This document shows, in pieces, positions 1-8,141 of a DNA stretch of 64,000 nucleotides (position 1 is the stretch's first letter; the number at the start of each line of letters is the position of its first letter). The notes beneath the pieces were generated by a model. That model was not told where the DNA came from, ran no database searches, and saw only the letters and a list, made by a program, of their open reading frames with translations. The stretch lies in NCBI GenBank assembly GCA_016714905.1, contig JADKBW010000005.1, forward strand, positions 132,415 through 196,414, in the 5' to 3' direction. The position numbers and the translations under genes were made by a program. This DNA is from Flavobacterium sp. (GTDB lineage Bacteria; Bacteroidota; Bacteroidia; Flavobacteriales; Flavobacteriaceae).

Positions 1-1
1 T

Positions 2-181
2 ATTAATGCAGCTGAAACGGTCTATATTGCTCATGATGTTTTAGATTTAATCAAAGAGTTTAGAAAAATTATAGCAAAAGAAAAAAATATAAAAGTCAAT
101 TTGATTGGATTCAAGAAAGAATACCAACTGGAAAATACGGGAGAAGAAGAGAAGCACGTTTTTGTTCAGCATACAAACTAA
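2..181 (+). CDS. SulP-family anion transporter, C-terminal end only
   Basis: The frame is open from the window edge to a TAA at 179-181 and gives 59 residues. They look like the last part of a STAS domain: an alternating hydrophobic stretch around VYIAHDVLDLIKEF, followed by a short charged tail. SulP permeases with a C-terminal STAS domain often neighbour carbonic anhydrase genes, and one starts 294 bases downstream here. The likely role is inner-membrane uptake of bicarbonate or another anion. The transmembrane part lies outside the window, so substrate and full length cannot be judged. The call rests on a short tail plus context. Confidence 0.6.
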   Translation: MNAAETVYIAHDVLDLIKEFRKIIAKEKNIKVNLIGFKKEYQLENTGEEEKHVFVQHTN

Positions 182-189
182 TCCGTGAG

Positions 190-473
190 ATGACGCTTTT
201 TCTTCAATGACAACGCTAATTTTTGACAGCTTTTCCTTTTCGTAAAAGTCAGCTATTGAAAATTGGTTTATTTAATTGGAAATCAAAAAAAAAAATGAGA
301 AGTGGAATTGGCATAATGAAGTTCAATATCGAAATTTCGACTTCATTGAAGATACCAATCAACTACAATTGAGGACAGGTATTGGACATAATCTTACTGA
401 GGATAATTACAATCTTTTATTAGGATATGCATTATTGAGATGTAATAAAAAAAAAATAATTTACTTAATATAA
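190..473 (+). pseudogene. DUF2490-like gene remnant
   Basis: The open part starts at a TTG at 276 and contains NEVQYRNFDF and LQLRTGIGHNLTE, which I recognise as the conserved N-terminal half of DUF2490 outer-membrane proteins. Upstream, two more pieces in other frames extend the match. AIENWF joins YLIGNQ if one T is restored near 265, and that joins the open part if one A is restored in the A11 run at 285-295. A TAA near 230 stands where a CAA would complete a signal-peptide end (FSQ). On the 3' side the frame runs into an A-rich stretch and stops at 473, so roughly the last two thirds of a normal protein of about 230 residues are missing. The next gene begins two bases later. This is a decayed or badly sequenced gene. 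Confidence 0.55.
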
Positions 474-474
474 A

Positions 475-1158
475 ATGAAAGCACATACCAGAGAAACGCA
501 AGAAAAAATGACGCCGAGAAGGGCATTGCAGTTCTTGCAAGAAGGAAATAAGAGATTTGTAAATAATCTTAAAGCCCATAGAGACTTATTAGAACAAGCA
601 AACGCAACGATTGATGGTCAATGGCCATTTGCAATCATATTAAGTTGCATTGATAGTAGAACATCCGCAGAATTAATTTTTGACCAAGGACTTGGGGATA
701 TTTTTTCTGTGAGAATAGCGGGAAACATCGTCAATACTGATATTCTAGGAAGTATGGAGTTTGCTTGTAAAGTTGCAGGCTCTAAATTAATAGTGGTGCT
801 TGGTCATAGCAAATGTGGCGCCGTAAAAGGAGCTTGTGATCATGTTGAAATGGGTAATCTAACAGAGTTATTGTCCAAAATTCAACCTGCAGTTTACCAA
901 GAAAATACAACAAAACAGAATAGAAATTCTAGTAATAGTCCATTTGTTGAAAGTGTTGCAGAAATAAACGTAAAAAGAAGTGTCAAGAATATTATTGAGC
1001 GTAGCAATATTTTAGAACGTATGATTGAAAATCGTGAAATTGGAATTGTTGGAGCCATGCATAACATAGAAACTGGGAAAGTTACTTTTTATGATGACGT
1101 GATGTACATCAAGGATGATGAGAATCCAAATTTTTCGGTCGCGGATATTCAATATTAA
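475..1158 (+). CDS. Beta-class carbonic anhydrase
   Basis: This 227-residue protein interconverts CO2 and bicarbonate in the cytoplasm. The beta-class zinc and catalytic residues are all visible: Cys58, Asp60 and Arg62 in LSCIDSR, and His111 and Cys114 in GHSKCG. The length is normal for the family. It lies between a SulP tail and dabA, with only 9 bases to the dabA start, so it is probably co-transcribed with the pump and equilibrates the carbon pool the pump fills. No signal peptide is seen. There is no obvious promoter immediately upstream; the space is filled by the decayed DUF2490 gene. Confidence 0.93.
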   Translation: MKAHTRETQEKMTPRRALQFLQEGNKRFVNNLKAHRDLLEQANATIDGQWPFAIILSCIDSRTSAELIFDQGLGDIFSVRIAGNIVNTDILGSMEFACKVAGSKLIVVLGHSKCGAVKGACDHVEMGNLTELLSKIQPAVYQENTTKQNRNSSNSPFVESVAEINVKRSVKNIIERSNILERMIENREIGIVGAMHNIETGKVTFYDDVMYIKDDENPNFSVADIQY

Positions 1159-1167
1159 ATCAGAAGA

Positions 1168-3714
1168 ATGACTACTACACGATTTGACGAAAAGCATGTC
1201 TTACATGAATTGAAGCATTATCTTCCAACACAAACACCGTTGAAGGATTTTATTCATCACAATTCGCTGCACGCTTTTCAAAGCATGAAGTTTTATGACG
1301 CGATTTTTAAATCTTCAAAAATTTTTGGACATCAAGCGACTATGCCACTTTCTGATTTTAGAAAGCTATATGCAATCGGTCGTATTCGTGCTGAAATTGT
1401 TGAAAAAATTACTGCGTCTAGAAAGCCTAATGACACCATTGAAGTGTGGATGAACAATTTGATTTCAAAAGAATATGATGAACATATCGACTATAGAATA
1501 GGTAAACTTAGAAACAATTGGAAGTTGAATTATCATATTGATTTAGATAATTCGGTGCAACCTTTTCTTTTTAGATTTTTATGCAGTTATCTCGATCAAG
1601 GGATTTCTATTTGGAATTTTCCTATTGGGAATAAAGGCTTTTTGGCGTCGATTAAAGAATTGGAAAGAACAAGTTTTACAAGTTTTTTTAAAACAAAACG
1701 CGCTAAAGAATTGCTTCTAGATGACAATACTTCTATTGAAAGTTTATTAAATATTGTTGTTGGAAATGAAGATTATTATGCGCAATATCTCTTTGATCAA
1801 CAATTTAGTCACAGAGGCTGGAGTGGTCTAGTAGCTTCTGTTGAGGCAAATCCTGAAACACTTTTGAGCCCGAAACCCATTTCATTAAGTGACTTAATCT
1901 TCTTTGAATTGCTATTGGAAATTGATCATTTAGAACATCAATTAGGAAAAAATTGGAAAACTATTTCTGAAATTACATCTCAAAAACCCATTGACTTATT
2001 TCAAGATATTGAAAACACGGAGTATCACGAGGTCATGAAAATATGGCAAGATGCTTTTGAATGGAGTTACTATGACGAAGTTTTAGCAGGAATTCAACAA
2101 TTAAGCAAATCTAAAAAAGAAAAAGAGGCTGTCAAAGGAGCTCCAAAATCATTTCAAGCTTTATTTTGTATTGATGAAAGAGAAGACAGCATCCGAAGAC
2201 ATGTTGAAAGTATCGATTTGAATTCTGAGACTTTTGGAACACCAGGTTTTTTTAGTGTAGAATTTTACTTTCAAGCATTTGGAGCGAAGTTCTACGACAA
2301 ATTATGCCCAGCTCCAGTGACTCCCAAATATCTTATCAAGGAGTACAATGTTACGAAAGAAAGAGCGCATGACTTGTTATATACCAATAAGACACATCAA
2401 CTAACAACAGGCTTTTTAAGTACTTTTATTTTTGGGTTTTGGGCTGCTTTTAGATTAGTCAAAAATTTGTTTTTTCCGCAAGAAAGTCCTGCAATATCTA
2501 ATGCGTTTCTACACATGAATGCTGAAGGAAAATTAACCGTTGAGAATACAAGTCCGGAAGACACCGAAAATAATCTTCAAATAGGTTTCACAGCCGAAGA
2601 AATGGCAACACGAGTGGCTAGTCTATTAAACGGAATTGCATTAACAAAAAATTTTGCTCCAATTGTATACGTTGTAGGTCACGGCAGCAGCAGTGCCAAT
2701 AATCCGCATCATGGAGCGCATGATTGTGGTGCTTGCAGTGGTCGTCCAGGTTCTGTTAATGCCCGCGTTTTTGCTTTGATGGCAAATATTTCTAAAGTGC
2801 GAGAATTGTTAGAAGAAAAAGGAATTTTTATTCCAGTTACAACACAATTTATTGGAGCATTGCACGATACTGCTGCTGATGAAATTGAGTTTTATGATGT
2901 GTTAACTTTGAGTGAGGAAAATGCGGCAAATCACAGCAAAAACATTCAGACTTTTGAAGATGCTTTAGACCTAAACGCTAAAGAACGTTCCCGACGTTTT
3001 GCTTCCATCGATACAAAAAATAGCATAAAAAAAGTGCGAAAAGCGATTAAAGAACGGTCCGTTTCTTTGTTTGAACCTCGTCCTGAATTAGGACACGGAA
3101 CCAATACACTTTGCATCGTCGGCAAACGAAACTTGACCAAAGGCATTTTCTTAGACAGAAGAGCATTTCTAAATTCGTACGATTATGCAACTGACTTGGA
3201 TGGTACTTTTTTGACGGGTATAATGAAGCCACTCGGTCCTGTTTGCGGTGGAATTAATTTGGAATATTATTTTTCACGGGTGGACAATTATAAATTAGGA
3301 GCTGGTACGAAATTACCACATAATGTTATGGGACTTTTTGGCGTCGCAAATAGTAGTGATGGCGATTTGCGGCCAGGATTACCCTGGCAAATGATTGAAG
3401 TGCATGATCCTGTTCGATTGATGATTATTGTAGAACATTTTCCTGAGGTTGTTTTAAAAGTAATTCAATCGGTGCCTGAAATGTATGAATGGTTCATTAA
3501 TGAATGGGTGCATTTGTCAGTAATCAACCCAGAATCAGATGAAATATTTTATTTTAAGGAAGGTCGTTTTGAATCTTATCAACCGCTGACCAACAAAATA
3601 CATTTCTTTAAAGATGTGCACTCACTATTGGAAGATGCTAAAGAAATGAAAACCAATCACATTACTCATGCGACTCAAGAAAATTTACCAATTTATTTTT
3701 ATAACGAAAACTAA
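1168..3714 (+). CDS. dabA: DabA, carbonic-anhydrase-like subunit of the DAB inorganic carbon pump (DUF2309)
   Basis: This 848-residue protein belongs to the DUF2309/UPF0753 family, now known as DabA. With DabB it forms an energy-coupled, one-way CO2-to-bicarbonate converter at the inner membrane. A beta-carbonic-anhydrase-like zinc site is visible: Cys334 and Asp336 in CIDERED, His505 in GHGSSS, and Cys520 in HDCGAC. The 15-residue His-to-Cys spacing is as I remember it for the characterised bacterial protein. Length is normal and the frame is intact. The stop overlaps the dabB start (TAATG), which implies translational coupling. The function is well supported by family and partner; the physiological role in a heterotroph (anaplerotic bicarbonate supply at low CO2) is inferred. 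Confidence 0.93.
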   Translation: MTTTRFDEKHVLHELKHYLPTQTPLKDFIHHNSLHAFQSMKFYDAIFKSSKIFGHQATMPLSDFRKLYAIGRIRAEIVEKITASRKPNDTIEVWMNNLISKEYDEHIDYRIGKLRNNWKLNYHIDLDNSVQPFLFRFLCSYLDQGISIWNFPIGNKGFLASIKELERTSFTSFFKTKRAKELLLDDNTSIESLLNIVVGNEDYYAQYLFDQQFSHRGWSGLVASVEANPETLLSPKPISLSDLIFFELLLEIDHLEHQLGKNWKTISEITSQKPIDLFQDIENTEYHEVMKIWQDAFEWSYYDEVLAGIQQLSKSKKEKEAVKGAPKSFQALFCIDEREDSIRRHVESIDLNSETFGTPGFFSVEFYFQAFGAKFYDKLCPAPVTPKYLIKEYNVTKERAHDLLYTNKTHQLTTGFLSTFIFGFWAAFRLVKNLFFPQESPAISNAFLHMNAEGKLTVENTSPEDTENNLQIGFTAEEMATRVASLLNGIALTKNFAPIVYVVGHGSSSANNPHHGAHDCGACSGRPGSVNARVFALMANISKVRELLEEKGIFIPVTTQFIGALHDTAADEIEFYDVLTLSEENAANHSKNIQTFEDALDLNAKERSRRFASIDTKNSIKKVRKAIKERSVSLFEPRPELGHGTNTLCIVGKRNLTKGIFLDRRAFLNSYDYATDLDGTFLTGIMKPLGPVCGGINLEYYFSRVDNYKLGAGTKLPHNVMGLFGVANSSDGDLRPGLPWQMIEVHDPVRLMIIVEHFPEVVLKVIQSVPEMYEWFINEWVHLSVINPESDEIFYFKEGRFESYQPLTNKIHFFKDVHSLLEDAKEMKTNHITHATQENLPIYFYNEN

Positions 3715-5585
3715 TGGAGCACTTACTACAGTTCTTTCTACTTATTCCATTATCGGGGTTTATATTAGCGTCACTATTACGTCGTAAAGACGAGAATGCA
3801 ATTGCGACAACCGCAGTTTTTGCAGTTGGAGCACAGTTAATTGGCTTGATCTTATTTATCATAAATTGGATTGCTAAAGGTTCACCAGTATTAGATATCA
3901 AACATTTTACTTTTTACAAAGAAGATAATGTTGAAATATTTATTGATCTATATTTTGATAAGATAACCGCTGTTTTTGCCTTAGTAGGTTCATTAATTAC
4001 TTTCTTAGTTGCGATTTTTAGCCGTTTTTACTTGCATAGAGATAGCGGATTTAAACGATTTTTCAGTACTTTATTGTTGTTTTTCTTTGCCTATTCATTA
4101 ATCATTTTTTCAGGAAATTTTGAAACGATGTTTATTGGATGGGAATTCTTGGGAATCACTTCCTTTCTATTAATTATCTTCTACAGAGATCGTTACTTAC
4201 CAGTGAAAAATGGTTTAAAGACGATTTCATTATACCGTTTAAGTGATGTTTGTTTGATGTTAGCTTTGTGGATGAGTCATCACTTATGGCATGAAAACAT
4301 AACTTTTGTTAAGCTAAATGATTTAGATTTGGTAATTTCACATATTGATGAGCATCAGTATTATGCTTCGTTTATTGTTTTAATGATTGTGATAGCGGCT
4401 GCTATTAAATCAGCTCAATTTCCTTTTTCATCGTGGTTAACAAGAGCTATGGAAGGTCCAACAACTTCTAGCGCTATTTTTTATGGATCGCTTTCGGTTC
4501 ACATTGGTGTTTTTCTTTTGATGCGAACGTATCCATATTGGGAAAGTATTTTTAGCATAAAATTATTAATCATCATTGTTGGATTAGTCACTTCTATTGT
4601 GGCGACATGCATCGCAAGTGTACAATCATCAGTCAAAACTCAAATTGCTTATGGCTCAATCGCACAAATTGGGATCATGTTTGTTGAATTAGCGATGGGT
4701 TGGCATACGTTGGTTTTGATTCATTTTGCGGGTAATGCTTTTCTACGAACCTATCAACTTTTAGTTTCACCTTCTGTTCTAGGTTACTTAATTCACGATC
4801 AGTTCTTTAGTTATATTCCAAAAAGATATGGTGCTAATAATACTTTTGTCAATAAGGTTACCAATACTATTTACCTTTTGAGTGTAAAAGAATGGAACTT
4901 AGACGCTTTTCAGTATAAAATCATGTGGTCACCATTCAAATGGATTGGCAGAAAACTCAATTTCTTAAGTAACAAAACCGTGCTATTTTCCTTGGTTTTG
5001 ATTTATACGATTGGCATTTTTTTGTTTCTAAATCAAGACAAACTACCTACAGAATTGGATGAAGTTTTGCATATTTTCTTTGCACTTATTGGAATGCTAC
5101 TCATATTGAAATCATTTTCAAAAAGAACTGATGCAATTGTAGTCTGGTTTATGATTATTGCAAGCCAGTTTTATATTTTATTGGCTATTGCTTTTTTAAA
5201 TGATCAATATGAATATGTCGAAATCTTAATATATGTAAGTGGATTATTATTTGCTGCATGCGGAGGTTTTTATAGTTTATATAAACTAAAAGCTATTGAA
5301 AAAAATATCGATTTGAATGATTTCTATGGGTATAATCACGATCATCCACGTTATGGTTATTGGTTTTTGATTTCGTGCTTAGCGTTTGTTGGATTGCCAT
5401 TTACGCCAACATTTATTGGTGTTGATCTAATGTTTAGTCATATTGACAAAAATGAATATGTCTTAATCGTTATTACAGCTATTAGTTTCTTATTTATCGA
5501 AATTTCAGTGTTGCGAATTTATGCAAGATTATTTTTAGGTCCGAATAAAAAACAAAATCATCCGATTGCCTATCGATCTTCCTAG
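3714..5585 (+). CDS. dabB: DabB, membrane subunit of the DAB carbon pump (NuoL/MrpA-like)
   Basis: This 623-residue, strongly hydrophobic protein has many transmembrane helices and is related to the antiporter-like subunits of complex I and Mrp. The core family motif is visible near residue 245 as WLTRAMEGPTTSSA, corresponding to the WLPDAMEGPTPVSA-type segment of NuoL. It conducts the cations that drive DabA and anchors it in the membrane. Because dabA overlaps it by one base and no nuo genes are nearby, a complex I role is unlikely. It ends the inorganic-carbon block; the next gene lies on the other strand 74 bases away. Confidence 0.9.
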   Translation: MEHLLQFFLLIPLSGFILASLLRRKDENAIATTAVFAVGAQLIGLILFIINWIAKGSPVLDIKHFTFYKEDNVEIFIDLYFDKITAVFALVGSLITFLVAIFSRFYLHRDSGFKRFFSTLLLFFFAYSLIIFSGNFETMFIGWEFLGITSFLLIIFYRDRYLPVKNGLKTISLYRLSDVCLMLALWMSHHLWHENITFVKLNDLDLVISHIDEHQYYASFIVLMIVIAAAIKSAQFPFSSWLTRAMEGPTTSSAIFYGSLSVHIGVFLLMRTYPYWESIFSIKLLIIIVGLVTSIVATCIASVQSSVKTQIAYGSIAQIGIMFVELAMGWHTLVLIHFAGNAFLRTYQLLVSPSVLGYLIHDQFFSYIPKRYGANNTFVNKVTNTIYLLSVKEWNLDAFQYKIMWSPFKWIGRKLNFLSNKTVLFSLVLIYTIGIFLFLNQDKLPTELDEVLHIFFALIGMLLILKSFSKRTDAIVVWFMIIASQFYILLAIAFLNDQYEYVEILIYVSGLLFAACGGFYSLYKLKAIEKNIDLNDFYGYNHDHPRYGYWFLISCLAFVGLPFTPTFIGVDLMFSHIDKNEYVLIVITAISFLFIEISVLRIYARLFLGPNKKQNHPIAYRSS

Positions 5586-5659
5586 AATATTATAATGCTG
5601 ATATATTTCAAAGTAAATCGGTCATAAAATAGTGTCAAAGGCATGATAACTTTTTAAGT

Positions 5660-6859
5660 TTATTCATCCCCCAGATTTTCATTAAACGACGAAGGCAATA
5701 GTTGAGGAATAAACTTAATCAATATAGGCAACAGCAAACTTCCCCCAGGAATCAAAAAAATGGTCAATGAAGGAATGGTTTTACAAATATCTAAGATTTG
5801 TTTTTTTACTTTCTTTTTTTCCTCTTTGTCGAGATCGCGTTGTGTAGAATAGGCGAGGAGCACCATCAACTCCTTACTTTGTGAAATTTCTTTCGACAAA
5901 CGTTTTTTATTTCTATTGATTAACGTGATCACCAATTGTGTGGTTTGATCGTAAAAGTGTTTAACAGGATTAGAATAGTTAAAGTACGGAATTTCTTTTT
6001 TGTGTTTTGTAATAAAAGCATCGGTTGCTTGCATGCTATCAACTACGAAAATATCTTGGACTTTCATTGTTTCTGCTAAAGTGTGAAGAAAATAAGCTTC
6101 ATCTTTTTCAACTACGCCGTCACTCCATAAAGCTAAACCGGCGATGTCAATGAGATAATATTTCTCTAAATTGTTGGCAAAATAATCAAGTTCGAGTGTT
6201 TCAAGATTCTGGTTGCTGATTTTAGAAAATTTACTATAACGAACCGACGCTTCAAATAGCTTAATCAATAAATCATCATGTTGTGATTTATTGGATTTCG
6301 TTCGTAAAGATAAGGTCACAATACTGACGATGGTTTCCTCAATCTTCTTGAGATACTTTTCAGGAATTTGACCTTCAGTCAGATAATGTTGAAAGGCTAA
6401 AACATCTACAAAAAGCAATGCATTAGTCACAATATGAGAAAAATTCTTGCTGATGATATTATCATTGGTTTGCACTCGCTCGTCAATAATCTTCTCTAAT
6501 GTTAACGAAGCAGAGGAATGCGGCAGTACTTTCTTAAAAAAATTAAATCCTTGCGGGTTCATTTCGTTATAGAACGCCACCGATTTTTCTATAAACAAAT
6601 CAGGATTGTTATCCGTTGAATTTAATTTGAATACACCATAAAGCGCACTTAGCAAGGCTACTTTTGAAATTTCATCATCGAGCCAACCGTCTGGAATTTT
6701 TCCGTTTTTATTAGCGAAAGCGATGATGTGACCGTAGATGAAACCCGTTTTTCGAATTTCACTGTAAAATGAATCATTATTATCAAACGCGTCAAGTTTT
6801 ACAACTTTCTGTTCGATAAAAAATTTGTCAATCCAACCGTGTACTGAAGGGTTAATCAT
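5660..6859 (-). CDS. LETM1-related, TerB-like protein
   Basis: This 399-residue protein resembles the flavobacterial LETM1-related, biofilm-associated family. The last 60 residues (IPSLTIFLIPGGSLLLPILI onward) match the conserved LETM1 segment, a hydrophobic stretch following a charged KKKVKKQ helix. The region around residues 205-300 (IAGLALWSDGVVEKDEAYFL) looks like a TerB-type helical domain. In mitochondria LETM1 works in K+/H+ exchange; whether the bacterial protein transports ions is not shown. A candidate -7 box TAGCTTTG lies on the minus strand at 6878-6885. Gene order gives no functional clue. The family assignment is good; the function is unknown. Confidence 0.75.
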   Translation of the reverse strand: MINPSVHGWIDKFFIEQKVVKLDAFDNNDSFYSEIRKTGFIYGHIIAFANKNGKIPDGWLDDEISKVALLSALYGVFKLNSTDNNPDLFIEKSVAFYNEMNPQGFNFFKKVLPHSSASLTLEKIIDERVQTNDNIISKNFSHIVTNALLFVDVLAFQHYLTEGQIPEKYLKKIEETIVSIVTLSLRTKSNKSQHDDLLIKLFEASVRYSKFSKISNQNLETLELDYFANNLEKYYLIDIAGLALWSDGVVEKDEAYFLHTLAETMKVQDIFVVDSMQATDAFITKHKKEIPYFNYSNPVKHFYDQTTQLVITLINRNKKRLSKEISQSKELMVLLAYSTQRDLDKEEKKKVKKQILDICKTIPSLTIFLIPGGSLLLPILIKFIPQLLPSSFNENLGDE

Positions 6860-6917
6860 TGCTTTGTCTTAAAGCTACAAAGCTATACTTTTTTGAGAAT
6901 TTAAGTAGAATTCAATA

Positions 6918-7445
6918 TTATTTTATGATGGCAGAACAAGCTACTCTTCCTCCAGCATTTCCAGTGGGTTGTGTCGTAAAATCATCAGCTCCTGCATGAA
7001 CGATGAGCCCTTTTCCGAGAATGTCTTTGGCAGGATCACCACAGCCAATACACCATTCATCAGTGGTCAAGGTAATGGTTCCATTTCCTTTTTCATCTGC
7101 GGTAAAGTTGCCAATATCACCTTTATGATATTCACCAACGCCCCATTTGCCATGTTTTTTGAAAGTAGGATTCCAATGTCCACCTGCTGAACTACCATCT
7201 GCAGCGGAGCAATCTGATTTTTCATGAATGTGAATAGCGTGTTCTCCAGGTTTTAGTCCAGCGATTTTAGCAACAAAAGTGACTTGGCCGTTTTTTTCTA
7301 TAAATGAAGCTGTTCCAGTTACGGAACTATTACTTTTGGATTCAAAGGCAATGTCTAATTTTTTGGTGTCGGTGGCATTGCTGTTGGATTTGCAATTGAT
7401 GAGCAAAGCTGTAATGGCAATCATTGACAACGCTATTTTTTTCAT
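6918..7445 (-). CDS. sodC: Cu/Zn superoxide dismutase, lipoprotein
   Basis: This 175-residue secreted enzyme converts superoxide to peroxide outside the inner membrane. A lipoprotein signal ends in the lipobox LLIN-Cys18. All metal ligands are present: copper His72, His74, His90 and His150; zinc His90, His98, His107 and Asp110. Cys79 and Cys170 are positioned for the conserved disulfide. The extra segment around EWCIGCGDPAKD is typical of bacterial forms. It is a single gene, 58 bases downstream of which the LETM1-like gene starts on the same strand, so read-through is possible. Confidence 0.93.
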   Translation of the reverse strand: MKKIALSMIAITALLINCKSNSNATDTKKLDIAFESKSNSSVTGTASFIEKNGQVTFVAKIAGLKPGEHAIHIHEKSDCSAADGSSAGGHWNPTFKKHGKWGVGEYHKGDIGNFTADEKGNGTITLTTDEWCIGCGDPAKDILGKGLIVHAGADDFTTQPTGNAGGRVACSAIIK

Positions 7446-7516
7446 GAGAGTGGAATTTAAAATGAAGTCTAAAGTTACCGCTTAATAACGGACTTTAAAT
7501 TAAATTTAACTTAAAC

Positions 7517-8041
7517 TTATTTTGTTTTTTCACCCACAAAATAATCATTTTGAGATTTGAATAGGACGTTGAAAGTAGTTAAGCTTCCGTAAATTCTCGT
7601 GATGTATTGTTGTAATTCTACTTTTTCAATTTCTTCTAAATTACTGGCGTTGATTTTTTGTTCCATTACGCGCAATCGGTCGCGCAACATCACAATTTTA
7701 TGGAAGAAAACATCAATGGGAACATCTTTCGACGCTAATCCCGCTTGTCCAGGTTCGAGAGTCATTTTACCACCTTTCCATTTATCACCAATAGCAACGG
7801 GTTCGCCAAGTCCATTCCATTTTTTTAATATCGACAAAAGGCTTTGCTCTACATCGTAAAAGCTAACGGTATCGACCTCGTTTTCGGCCGTGGCAATCAC
7901 CTCGAATTCACTATCGATGTCGATGGTTTCTAATCCATTTTCGATAAAGGTTACCCAATATTCTGTTGAGGAAACATTCGTGATAACTCCTTTTCCGTAT
8001 TCTGAGTGATTTATTCTAGATCCAATTCCAAGTAATTTCAT
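7517..8041 (-). CDS. Conserved protein with a CarD/UvrD-tail-like N-terminus
   Basis: This 174-residue cytoplasmic protein has no named function that I recognise. The first 45 residues (GSRINHSEYGKGVITNV, then YWVTFIENG) have the pattern of a small Tudor/SH3-like barrel such as those in CarD and the C-terminus of UvrD helicases. The remainder is helical and charged. There is no signal peptide or membrane segment. It begins 40 bases beyond a terminator hairpin that closes the fad operon on the same strand, so it probably has its own promoter. Nucleic-acid or polymerase contact is a guess from the barrel pattern only. Confidence 0.6.
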   Translation of the reverse strand: MKLLGIGSRINHSEYGKGVITNVSSTEYWVTFIENGLETIDIDSEFEVIATAENEVDTVSFYDVEQSLLSILKKWNGLGEPVAIGDKWKGGKMTLEPGQAGLASKDVPIDVFFHKIVMLRDRLRVMEQKINASNLEEIEKVELQQYITRIYGSLTTFNVLFKSQNDYFVGEKTK

Positions 8042-8081
8042 ATTGTATTATTTTTTACTAAAATACTCGTTTAGGTCAAAT

Positions 8082-8118
8082 AAAAAAACCGTTCTGTATT
8101 AAAACAAGAACGGTTTTT
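8082..8118 (-). terminator. Intrinsic terminator after fadE
   Basis: A 12-bp perfect stem (AAAAACCGTTCT at 8084-8095 with AGAACGGTTTTT at 8107-8118) encloses an 11-base loop. On the minus strand it ends in a U run copied from A8082-8088, and it lies 24 bases past the fadE stop. The T run on the other side could also make it work in the plus direction. Confidence 0.85.
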
Positions 8119-8141
8119 CAACATTCATTTCAACAGTTTTC

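Noticed and set aside
3714..5585. Complex I subunit NuoL
   Set aside because: No other nuo genes are present, and the start overlaps dabA, the defining partner of DabB.
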